Part shown: piece after piece, positions 10,714 to 21,000 of the stretch
How positions within the stretch are numbered: the stretch's first letter is position 1
Layout: the number at the start of each line of letters is the position of its first letter
Source of the DNA: Oegoconia quadripuncta
Lineage: Eukaryota; Arthropoda; Insecta; Lepidoptera; Autostichidae
Assembly (NCBI GenBank): GCA_949316235.1
Contig: OX438753.1
Coordinates: 18,470,801-18,534,800 of the forward strand
Direction of reading: 5' to 3'
DNA length: 64,000 nt
Made by a program: the position numbers and the translations under genes
The notes under the pieces: model-generated
Told to the model about the DNA's origin: nothing
Databases searched by the model: none
What the model saw: only the letters and a program-made list of their open reading frames with translations

Positions 10714-10969
10714 TAATTTCCTTTGCCTGTCCAAAAGGACTAAGCTAAAAAGTGTCTGTCACTGTCACTGGCACTGTCACATTTTTTGAAGCTAGGGCTG
10801 CCATTTGTAAAATTTAAATCGTATATCGTCCGATTTCTCAATGATTTGAATAGCTCATGACCCAAACTTGGAAATCGTATGAGGAATACCCGATTTTTTT
10901 ATGTTTTTAAGTTAGTCTATCGCATACCTTGGCATAAATCTGTTAAAAATATTATATTAAATATAAGAC

Positions 10970-11511
10970 TTAATGACCAGCAGAGCTTGGGCCATGAACC
11001 ATGGGCTCTCTTGGCAGCGTAGCACCGGTCGTCTTTCTCGTCATGCAAGCCTGAACGAAGTCATTCGTCGGGCTCTTACCACCGTCAATGCGCCGACTAT
11101 CCTTGAGCCAAATGGAATTGCGCGCGATTATGGTAAGAGACCAGACGGCATGACCCTAGTTCCGTGGGCGCATGGCAGAACTTTGGTATGGGACACTACC
11201 TGTGTGGACACCGTAGCTCCGTCCCACCTCCAAGGTACTTCCAGCTATGTAGGCGCAGCGGCGACTACTGCCGAGGGCTCTACGCGGCGCAAATATGAAA
11301 ACCTTGGTACAGGTTACTTATTTGTGTCCAGAAGCGCGACGATTTTTTAAAGATCTATCGTCGCGCTTAAATGCGATCTCGGGTGACAAAAGAGCTGTCA
11401 TCTACCTTGGGCATCATATTAGCCTTGCCATTCAAAGGCGTAATGCCGCCAGTCTTTTGGGCACCCTCCCGCACGGTTCGGACCTCGAATACGTTTTTTA
11501 CCTTTCATAGT
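10970..11511 (+). pseudogene. Retroelement-type ORF fragment with RPDGMTLVPW...LVWDTTCVDT motif
   Basis: Reads RAWAMNHGLSWQ, then GKRPDGMTLVPW, GRTLVWDTTCVDTVAPSHL and RKYENLGTGYLFV. A deletion/frameshift near 11340 then leads to RRFFKDLSSRLNAISGDKRA and HHISLAIQRRNAASLLGTLP. This module recurs in animal genomes downstream of reverse transcriptases. The spacing of Asp in RPDG and Asp in VWDTT suggests a PD-(D/E)XK-like nuclease fold, but that is inference. No upstream partner remains, so this is a decayed 3' fragment. A 3' UTR-like stretch with AATAAA follows to about 11640. Confidence 0.6.
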
Positions 11512-11702
11512 TATGGAGAGTAGAGGGCGTGTTCTGGTCTATTTTTATTTAGTGTTTAATTTAAGTTAGCTATGTAAATTTATTATAGTTCTATTTATAT
11601 AAAATTAGAAATAAACCGCAAAATGGGTTGATGCTGGCAAAACAACACGAGTACAGCTAGTTCATTGAGAAGATGCGATTTAGTCAAGATCGTGACATAC
11701 AA

Positions 11703-11734
11703 TAAATTATTATTATTATTATTATATTATTATA
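11703..11734. repeat. (TTA)n microsatellite
   Basis: Run of ATT/TTA triplets following CAATAAATTATT, probably the tail of the preceding retroelement. Confidence 0.7.
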
Positions 11735-12862
11735 GACGAGCAGCATTACTGCTGGTATGTCTATGTCACAGTGTAGGAAGAGTTCACATTGTTCATTATG
11801 TTGTTATTCAGTCACTATTTTTTAAAAAATTTGTCCTATCTATTCTTGAATGAATTCACTGATTGGGCGGAAACATATGCCATTTTTAAGGCTAGTGTAC
11901 GATTTCTACATTTTATCATCTAGCAACCCCAGTACCTACCTACTAGAATACCTTCTTACTTCCCTAATACGTACCTACATAGTGCATACTGGAAGTTCGT
12001 TTATTTTTTATTAGTTTTTATTTTACAAAAGTGCCGTTCACATAATTTCTAAAGTATACGGCGATAGTACAGATAAATTTTATATAATTTACTATTTTTT
12101 GTTGCAACTAGTGTTTTCCTTAACATCATGTTCGTGTGATAGTCATAGATAACGATGTTTAGTAGTCTTCACTGGACACCCAACTGCTTTTACCTCGAGT
12201 TCTACTAAAAATCGGAAAAGGTAAGTCATACAAGTATCTATCTACGTTATGTTTAACTTTTCTTACATTAAAACCCGGTTAAATCTCTGACCCGTTTTGT
12301 AAGCAGACCTGGAGGTCCTGGATAGATAAGAACTAACAAAGTAAAAGTGATCGTACAATCTCAGACGCTTCATACGCTTACATATTGTACTTATTTCTCT
12401 TGTACCCATCCTCTAAAACACAATTTAAACTTATTCCTGCGCAATGGCTTGTTGGAAATATGAGCTACCGTTTGACCCATTTCAAATATTTCTATATGTC
12501 GCTCCACTACCTCACTCACAAATTGAAGGCAAATATCAATGTTGTTTTGTGTCCCAGTACTCCAGTACTGGATTAACAGATTGGCTGTAGCCATAGACAG
12601 TGGATAGAACGAACATCATGTTAGAGGAAAGTATATGCTTTAAATATTAAGGATAGCAAGTTTTGCTCTAAGGAAACAATTGGGCAGAGTGTCGATAAGC
12701 TGCAAAAGAAAAAGATGAAGTCGGTTAAAAATTATAACTTTTTTGCAGTGGGGGAGGTAAAGGCTTTTTTTCCTCATTGCCCCTTTAGCGACACTGTATT
12801 CAAACATTAATTTTTTAAAGTAAGAATTTTCTATAGACCTGTTGCTATTAGTACTGTGTTTG
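11735..12862. other. AT-rich spacer, nothing recognised
   Basis: No exon, tRNA-like box or shared repeat was found between the TTA tail and the inverted-repeat element at 12863. Confidence 0.45.
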
Positions 12863-13017
12863 CAAAAAATGGTGTCAATTCGGATGTACACCAACTAAAC
12901 TAAAACCAGTTTTGGAGTGGTGCCGTCGCATCGTACTGTTCCAGGGAGAAAGAGACAGTACTACTTTAAAACTGGTTGTAGTTTAATTGGTGTACATCCG
13001 AATCGACACCATTTTTG
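12863..13017. mobile_element. MITE with about 50-bp inverted arms
   Basis: AAAAATGGTGTCAATTCGGATGTACACCAA on the left pairs with TTGGTGTACATCCGAATCGACACCATTTTT on the right. The inner arms continue through AAACCAGTTTT. The loop is about 50 bp. No ORF, superfamily not assigned. Confidence 0.7.
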
Positions 13018-13118
13018 AAAAATTCATACACAAGAGCTCTATATGTATTTTTAGAAGAAAAATTTGTTTGCAAGAGAACAACTTGGTTTTCAGATGCCAA
13101 AAGAGAAGTGTTAGAGTA

Positions 13119-13571
13119 ATATTGGGTCTTCACTTATGAAATTGGAGTTTTTTTTCTTCGTTAATCATATGTACCAATTCCTGCGATTTTCAAAGCTATC
13201 CAAAGCTATCGATTTATAAGCTATATCCAAATTTGTTTTTTATTTGGAAAATGGAATATTATTTCAAGGTTTCACATGAAATATTTTTTAATTTTTGGGT
13301 TAAATCACATAATAAAATAATTTTTAACAGAGCTCTTTTCATGTGCTTCCCATAATCATTTCTTAGATTCGCTGGAACTTTTATGAAGCGGTTACTTTTA
13401 AAAATTAACGTTGCCTATACTTAACTTAATGTTATCCGATAATACACACAAAGTTTAGCTAAATTTGGATTTGCCGTTCCCAAAAAAAAATCAAAAATGT
13501 TTGTATGGAGAAAACAGTCTTAATGAAATTCTTCATACAAAACGCCGATTTCATAGGTAAGGATCTAATAT
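13119..13571. mobile_element. Mariner-like MITE
   Basis: About 35-bp inverted ends: left ATTGGGTCTTCACTTATGAA..., right its imperfect complement ...TTCATAGGTAAGGATCTAAT. The same end sequence brackets the mariner remnant at 28715-29041. No transposase ORF survives here. Confidence 0.6.
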
Positions 13572-13734
13572 TTAACTTAAAAACAACAGACAGTTGCTTT
13601 CCATATTTCAAAAAATATGAAGTTCACTTCTTTCGCTCTACAATCTTGAGACAGCAACATTTGTAAAATTTCAACGCCAAACAGATGTCATAAATCGCAA
13701 TCTCTGTGACAATAGTAGGGTTTGCTTAGGAAGG

Positions 13735-14172
13735 TCTCATACAGTCTTAATGAACAAAGGTATATATTGTATGGCCCCTAAAATGTATAATAAATTACCT
13801 AATGGATTGAAGCAGTGTAACCAACAATTATAAAATGAAATTAAAGAAAATGCTTAAAAACGTTATAACAAAATTGATGACTTCTTGAATGATAAAAACC
13901 TTCATTTTTCGTTCTTTCTCCACTTTTATTTATTTATTTATTTATTATTAATAATCTAATAAATATAATTTAATTTGATTGACATTTAATATTTAATTTT
14001 TATTTTATAATAATAATAATTGTGTATAATTCCAGTAGGGCTGGATGGAAGAGATCTCTTTAGAGAGAAGCTTACTTTTGAACCTTTTTTGGCTGTAATC
14101 TGATTGCATTTGTTGTTTCTTGTGCAATGAAGTATATAAATAGATTTCTACGCTGCAAGTCAAGACATGTAG
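13735..14172 (+). repeat. Decayed LINE 3' end (ORF remnant plus tail)
   Basis: A broken frame reads MAPKMYNKLPNGLKQ, a common retrotransposon C-terminal motif. An AT-rich 3' UTR and a tail reading GGAAGAGATCTCTTTAGAGA...TGCAATGAAGTATATA follow. The tail matches that at 45430-45550. Confidence 0.6.
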
Positions 14173-14227
14173 GACCTAATTGTAATTTCAACATCTGCAT
14201 GTATAAATCTCTTTATCTAGATTTGGT

Positions 14228-14453
14228 TTGTGGTGAGCATTTTTAAAATATCCGCCCGGTCAGCTTCGTACCACCACTAAGGTTGCCGCCAAGCAGCATG
14301 TTGATAGCATAATTGTTTTCCTAATGTTTGAGATAAGATAGCCAATCCCCCAAGTTCTGAATTCTGGATGAGCACGTTTATACCTTCAATCTCATCTTCA
14401 CTTAACATCAGATGTGATTGAGTACAAACGCTAATCCGTTGTGCATAAAAAAA
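14228..14453 (+). repeat. S3 SINE, 3' portion
   Basis: Matches S3 from the CCGCC(C/T)GG block through CTCATCTTCACTTAACATCAG to the A-rich end GTTGTGCATAAAAAAAA. The tRNA-like head is missing. Confidence 0.7.
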
Positions 14454-14715
14454 ACTGATTATACATATTGGTATCAAAATATGTGCAAAAGTATTTTTTT
14501 TCTACCCAGCTGGTTGCTTACAAAGGAAGTGGCACAAAGGAACAATACCTGCCCCTATATCACAGAACATAATATGACGAAAGGTTTAAAAACAAACCGA
14601 ATGGCTGCTTTTTTTAAAACAGCATAACTAGTTTTATATTTACGTGAGATAAGGTTTTTTATTATCAGCGATAAATTTTTTATAGTAGGGGTCATAATCA
14701 GATGCGAGAAATTGT

Positions 14716-14725
14716 TGCTGAGTCA
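14716..14725 (-). promoter_or_regulatory. Antioxidant response element (CncC/Maf site) upstream of Keap1
   Basis: TGCTGAGTCA on plus, which is TGACTCAGCA on minus: an exact fit to the ARE consensus TGAC-nnn-GC and one full half of a Maf recognition element. It lies 284 bp upstream of the Keap1 ATG, at the edge of a GC-rich patch, so in the promoter or 5' UTR. Known biology: CncC/Nrf2 with small Maf binds such sites. That it controls Keap1 here is inference. Confidence 0.55.
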
Positions 14726-14726
14726 C

Positions 14727-14800
14727 GGCGCTGGAGGGCCCGGCAGAATGCGCGCGCGCCGGCCAGTCTGCGCCCGCGCTCACGCGAACGCGCTTTTCCA
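14727..14800. promoter_or_regulatory. GC/CpG-rich patch, probable Keap1 promoter core or 5' UTR
   Basis: A sharp CpG-rich island (runs of GCGCGCGC, GCGCCCGCGC, CGCGAACGCG) in otherwise AT-rich DNA, directly 5' of the first Keap1 exon. Initiator-like TCAGT sequences occur downstream at 14952 and 14961. The exact transcription start cannot be fixed. Confidence 0.5.
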
Positions 14801-15008
14801 TTTTATGTGCTGCATTTATTTCACTATGTACGAGTTGGGGCGATGTTGATAAGCCTACGGGCTACTTCGTTCGGCAAATTTTTAGTTAAGTGCAAAATTA
14901 TATAACAAATTATAGTCCAGTGATACAAAGTGATCTCCCCAGTGATAGTGTTCAGTGATCTCAGTATTAAGTCAGATTGTTTAAAATTCCTAATTTATCT
15001 AGCTAAGA

Positions 15009-15057
15009 ATGAAAATGCCTGTGACTGACTCAGTGCCATCCAGCTTTTCATCTAATG
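15009..15057 (+). CDS. Keap1: Keap1 coding exon 1 (start codon)
   Basis: ATG AAA ATG CCT GTG ACT GAC..., ending AAT G before donor gtaagg. The leftover G joins GC of exon 2 in frame, giving [20 protein letters not shown]. Exon 2 has a clear acceptor just before it, so an upstream exon is required and this one fits. Its 5' UTR probably extends back into 14.7-15.0 kb. The internal ATG at 19272 is a less likely start. Confidence 0.75.
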
Positions 15058-18000
15058 GTAAGGTTTTAAAACAAAAGTTAAGCAGTCAAGTAAGGGTGGA
15101 ACTCGGGCGGCAAGTGCGATTTAATTTGAACCTGCTCCGTTAGCATAGATTAATGTTACGAATTTTCCGATTCTATCAACTTGTCTTTTATAATCATAAA
15201 ATTGTTCTTTTGTATGTTTGCCTTCGAACATCATCATATTGACCGATAGTTATGGAGATCTTTGGAGACCTTTGTCCAGCAATGGAGGTCTTTCGGCTGA
15301 TATGATGATCATCATATCCAGCCATATGACGTCACTACTGATCATACCCCATAGATTTCCACATGCAAGCCACTTCCAGCCACCTTCCAATTCGTTGGCC
15401 TGATACAGGGCCTACATAGGTACCTACTACATAAATTAAAAATCAAACTTCAAAGCATTTATTTCAACGTAAGATACATGATATCATTTGTTGAATGTCA
15501 ATTTAAATCTACTGGAAATAAAAAAGGTTTATTGCATTTATATCGGTCGGTATGTACAAGCTACTATACTATTCAACTTCAACTTTTTATTTTATGGCAA
15601 TCGGTCGTCTATATTACGATCGACCATTACTGCCAGAGTCCGGTTGTATGGCTAAAACGCTGAATGAGGTTGACCAGTATGTAGTCTGTGCCAAACTATG
15701 GGTCTAGATCCTGTTTGAGCAATCTAAAACAGAAAGAAAGACAAACACGAATATATAGTACAGGACGGCACAGGGACAAATCACGAATAAGATATACTTA
15801 AATTTCATAATTTTATCTTATATGTGGATATATACTTGGATAAAATATTTACAAAAGGGGAGTTTGTATATAACAATAGGCATTTCATGTTAGTGGGTTT
15901 AGGGATATCATAAGGGAGTATATCATATAAAGAGACTGGTTGGATAGGGCAATTGAAAAAGATATGATCCGTAGACCCCTCCTCAAGACCACAGTCACAA
16001 ATTGGGGAATCCCTAATGTGAATTTTATTAAGATGAAGAGGCGTGCATGAGTGACCCAGACGCAAGCGGCAGATTACCGACGAAGATTGCTTATCAGCTA
16101 GGCGGAAGCGGGAGAACCAGGGTCTCTTCGGATTCTCGGGTTGGATGTCACTGTAGTAGCGGCCCTTTATTAATCGGGAACGTTCCCAGTTTGCTTGCCA
16201 CGATATGATTAAGTCAGAATCAGCTATAGAGTTTAGGTCGTGTGAGAAAACCTGGTATTGATCACGGCATCCAGATTCTACAGCATTTTTGGCAAATTGA
16301 TCAACTGTTTCATTACCGCTGATTCCAACGTGGCTCGGGATCCAAGCTACAACAATTTCAATATTTTGGCAGGACAACTTATATAAAATTTCTTTGAGAG
16401 TTAGGATTAAAGGAAATTTTGACTGAGAGAGAAATGGGTTCGAAAGGATAGTTTGTAAGCAGCTAAGAGAGTCTGTGAAAATATATGACTTATTTAAATT
16501 GTGAGATTGGACGTATTTAAGGGCTTCTAATAAAGCAACTGCCTCTCCTGTGAACACCGAGGATAGAGGAGGGCATTTAAAGCTTAACAGGACTTTATAA
16601 CGGGGGAGCCATACCGCTGCTCCAACTTCACCGTTTTTGGTCAATTTAGACGCATCTATGTAAAGAGGTAGCCAACCATCCCATTGTGCCTCTAGGATCT
16701 GGTGGAATAACGCATTCGCACCCAGAGTTTTCTTTTGGATACCGAAGTCTAGGATTATTCTAGGATGAAAGAGGAGAGCATCTTCGGAAAGGGAAATCAT
16801 CTGTGGGAAAAGAAGCGGCGGCGCAAGAAAACCACAGCATCATTGTTGATTGTTGTCCTCTTTTTTTTTAAATAAAGTCCATAACTAATACAATTTTATA
16901 ATTTTGGGGAGCTGGTCGAAGTACACCAAGCATGTTTGTCATTCAGGTAGTCACTAATTTTATAATAACCTTTTTTTTCTAATGTTATTTTGATGTGATC
17001 TTTAATTTTTTTTGTTTGGTTTTAGTATTTATATTGCTTTTTGAGGATTTTATTTGTGTACCTTGTAAGATATAGTAACGAATTAGTTATTCTATATCTT
17101 TATCAGATCATCAGTCTATCTTCGCTGTTGCGTGGTCTCTAATTCTTAGAACTTTTATGCCCCAACGGCTATCAGTCCTACCAACTATGTGCCCTGCCCA
17201 CTGCCACTTTAATTTTATTTATTTCCTCACTTATCTTTTAATTCCTCAACTTCAACTTTTTATTTTATGGTAATCGGTCATCTATTTTACGATCGACCAT
17301 TACTGCCAGAGTCCGGTTGTATGGCTAAAACGCTGAATGAGGTTGACCAGTATGAAGTCTGTGCCAAACTATGGGTCTAGATCCTGTTTGAGCGATTTAA
17401 TACAGAAACGAAGACAAACACGAACATATAATACAGGACGACACAGGGACAAATCAATACTTAAATTTCATAATTTTACCTTATATGTGGATATATACCT
17501 ACTTGGATAAAATATTTACAAAAGGGGAATTTGTATATAACAATAGGGATTTCATGTTAATGGGTCTAGGGATATCATAGGGAAGTATATCATATAAAGA
17601 GACTGGTTGGATAGGGCAATTGAAAAAGATATGATCCGTAGATCCCTCCTCAAGGCCACAGTCACAAATTGGGGAATCCCTAATGTGAATTTTATTAAAG
17701 TGAAGAGGAGTGCACTCTTCTGGATCTTTTAATAACTCATTCGATCTCACAGTGAAACACCGGGCATCATCCTCCCCATATCTCGTTGTGAGATCGAGAT
17801 TTTGCCTTCGTAATTAGCATTTCGTCCAGAAGAGTACACACCTGTGTTACCTTACGCCTAATTCTCTATATTATATGTAGTTAAACAGGGAGTGACTTTA
17901 TACTGCATTACATACATTGGGGTGGTCAGAGATATCCCAAACATTAAGAGTTTAATGCTTGAAACAACGTCCACGGTTCACCTTACGAAATATACAGAAA

Positions 18001-21000
18001 TGCACACATGACAGGGAGTGAGCACATTGCCGTTAAAACATGCAAATCTTTACATATTTTTTGATGGAAAAACCCTTATTGGCCTTTAACGACACCCACG
18101 GGAAGAGATGGGTTGGATCTATTCTTTTTAAGTGCCGAAACCACACGGCACTTCAGACTGCATTACCCACAAATAACCCCCAAATCCAACCCAAGATTTT
18201 TAGGAATCATTATTAAATTTTTCAAGGAACCGGACCCCTGCCTATGCGGTTAAACCCTTTGGCCGCATAAGTTGTTTGTGCCATGTCACATAAGTGATCC
18301 TGTTATCATCCACTGGAGATAGCCTTTTCTACTACTTCCAAGTGTGTACCATATCTCTGGGAGGTCTATACGGACGGTATGTAACCACTATACAGTGAGC
18401 TGTTGGCTCATTTGTTATACATACCTCTAAGGATAAAAAACATCCATCCGGTGTTATAAGATAAGATCCGATACAAAAGAGTGGAATTGCCACAAAAAAA
18501 GACAGAAAAAATAAATGGCAATTTAAATAGCGTCAAAAATAAACACTGCGCACTGATATCCCTCAAAAATTAACTACAAGTGTCTGTAGTAAAATTCAGT
18601 CTCCACCCGACCCAAAAAATTATTCCAACTAGTTATCTGATTACAATATTTGGTTGTTGAAGACCCCTATCGCAGTACTCGTCTTGTTTATTAAATCGGC
18701 CACATTGAAATGTTATAGCGATACAATCGATTGCTGTAGTCTTTTATAATGGACCGCTTATTCTTTGCGGACAGAAACGACATACATACACACATAACGC
18801 CAACAAACACATAACACCCGTCGTTTTTCGTAGGGGGTTAAAAACAGTGCACAACACTACGGCCCGTATTACTTTATTATGTTACTCATGTAGAGATATC
18901 CGCTTGAGGACAGTTAAAGAGGGACAGCTATATGTAACTTATATATCGGCATCTCAAGCGCAAATCTACGCTTGAGCAACATTCTGAAATACAGGCCTAC
19001 AATTCCACTCCAAAAACCGGTCTAATAGGTAGGTATATTAATATACCTATAATAATATAAATTATAGGAAAGTGTACGGAACAGCTGATTTTTTTCCCGC
19101 GATTTTATATTTTACATTCGTATAACATTACATAAGGTCGTTTATTTAACATTCTCAGCCCATATCCACCCAAAGCTGGATATAGGCCTCTTCTCTATTC
19201 AGGCCAAGTCTCACGGCCCTGTAGCTGCCGCATCTATATACAATGATTTGTCTTTGTCCATAGGCGATAGCATGGAGACAGATGAGGACGTGCTCCGTGG
19301 CAACCTGCTGGACGACATGCCGCCGATCAGCTGTGACGCGACCCTCGAAGGCTCCATAGGCACCGGCTCCAATGACATCGGCGATATGACCTTCTGTATG
19401 GGGAACTACATCACCGATTTTATGAAGGTGAGATTATTTGATATAATTATTTGTGATTTTTTCTACACTTCGAAAATTTTTTACCCACTCAAGTGTACGT
19501 AAGTAGATAAAAGCCCTTCGCTTTCTGTTGTGCACTGTGGTTTTTCTACTTTTCACTGACTTCTTACAATATTTATATCAAGAAAATGTTTAGCACTTGC
19601 TTTTTTTTAAATGATAATGACGCGACATTGCATTTTATTCGTAATTTATAGATAAATCTCTGACATTTTGAAATTTTATAAATATTATTCTATAAGTTTG
19701 ACATCCGTAATTTAATCATCCATCTAATTTTTTAACGAGACGACCTGTTTGGTGTAGTGGTTAGCAACTCTGACCACTATACCAAAAGGTTGTGGGTTCG
19801 AATCCCGCTAGGGGCATATGTTTGTGTGTTGAATACGGACATGTGTAGCCGAGTTATGGATGTTTTCATTTATAATTTATTTATGTAGTATATCAACCAT
19901 CTGGTATCCACAACACAAGCCTATAGTTGCTTACTGTGGAACTAGATGGTGCTGTGGGTATATAAAAAAAATAAAAATAATAATCTGGAAGCGTTTGCAT
20001 ATTGAAATTTCCTTATGTAGAATTTACTTAAGTGATGTTTGCATGTTATTTAAAATTGCTAAGTAGGCAAGAACTAAATTGTATATTTTTGCCTGACATT
20101 TCATATCGGTACATATCCTATTTAATGGCGTAAAAGTCGAAAAAATTGCACGTTTTAACAGCGATAGGTTCAATACCTGTCACGTGTATTTCTGTTTATT
20201 TCGAAAGGTGAAACGTGGATGTAGTTTCAAGTATTAAAGTGGATGTTTGGAACACTCAAACGATAATTGGGATATCTCTGACCAACACATTTGGGATAAA
20301 AGTCGTGACGTTATGTCCGTATGTAAAAATATTTGTATTTATATTGGATCGATGATTGCAAGTTAAACGGTTATACAAATAAGCGGTAAAAGTGCAAACT
20401 ACACTCATAAGGCGTTTCACTGAAGCTTATTTTCAATTCAGTCGTTAATGCTGGGGCTAGTTTACTAGTGCTAGTATACTAGCACCAATCCTCACTATGC
20501 GCTCGTGGTTGATGATGTCCCATTCTTTTCTAATGAGAGGAAGTTGTACCCCATTTATATCGGAGGCAGGCACTATCATAAGATTAATAAATAGTATAAA
20601 TAGTCACTCCCCCTTATTTGATATTATTTTCCTGTTAGAATAGTTTCAAGATGTATGAATGAGATTTTACAGACAAAATCATCATCGCAGCGAGATCTTG
20701 TTCTGCATATATCGGGAAATCCCCGCTTTGGCATTACTTAAAGATATCATCATGACATCATGTACGACTTAATATCTACTTTATAGAAGGGCAAGTCGAT
20801 ATCTGTTGTCAATTTACAACCCGTCATTACTTTAACCTTCACTCGATTCATTCACACAAAAACAGCATTTTCTCCTCACTGCCGGCGCACAGCCGTCACA
20901 GCAGTCACTAGAGGGGCTAATATCCACCACACGACGTACTGGTGGTGTTCACGCCGATATGCTAGCTAGGCCAAGTTCGGTGCCAACGCCGTCTCATTAA

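Noticed and set aside
14702..14905. GC-rich 67-codon frame with Arg/Ala runs; possible foreign DNA
   Set aside because: Better explained as CpG-rich promoter/5' UTR of Keap1; composition changes abruptly, with no protein similarity.
15805..16800. Possible host RNase H gene
   Set aside because: The zinc-like tail, the shared 3' UTR with 17250-17714 and the lack of any upstream exon show an I-clade LINE fragment.
19272..19274. ATG in exon 2 as the Keap1 start
   Set aside because: It follows a strong splice acceptor and an upstream in-frame ATG exon exists; kept only as a fallback.
19737..19815. tRNA gene suggested by A and B boxes
   Set aside because: No pairing acceptor stem; the same head plus a common body recurs several times (19.7, 27.2 and 34.7 kb), so it is the S1 SINE.
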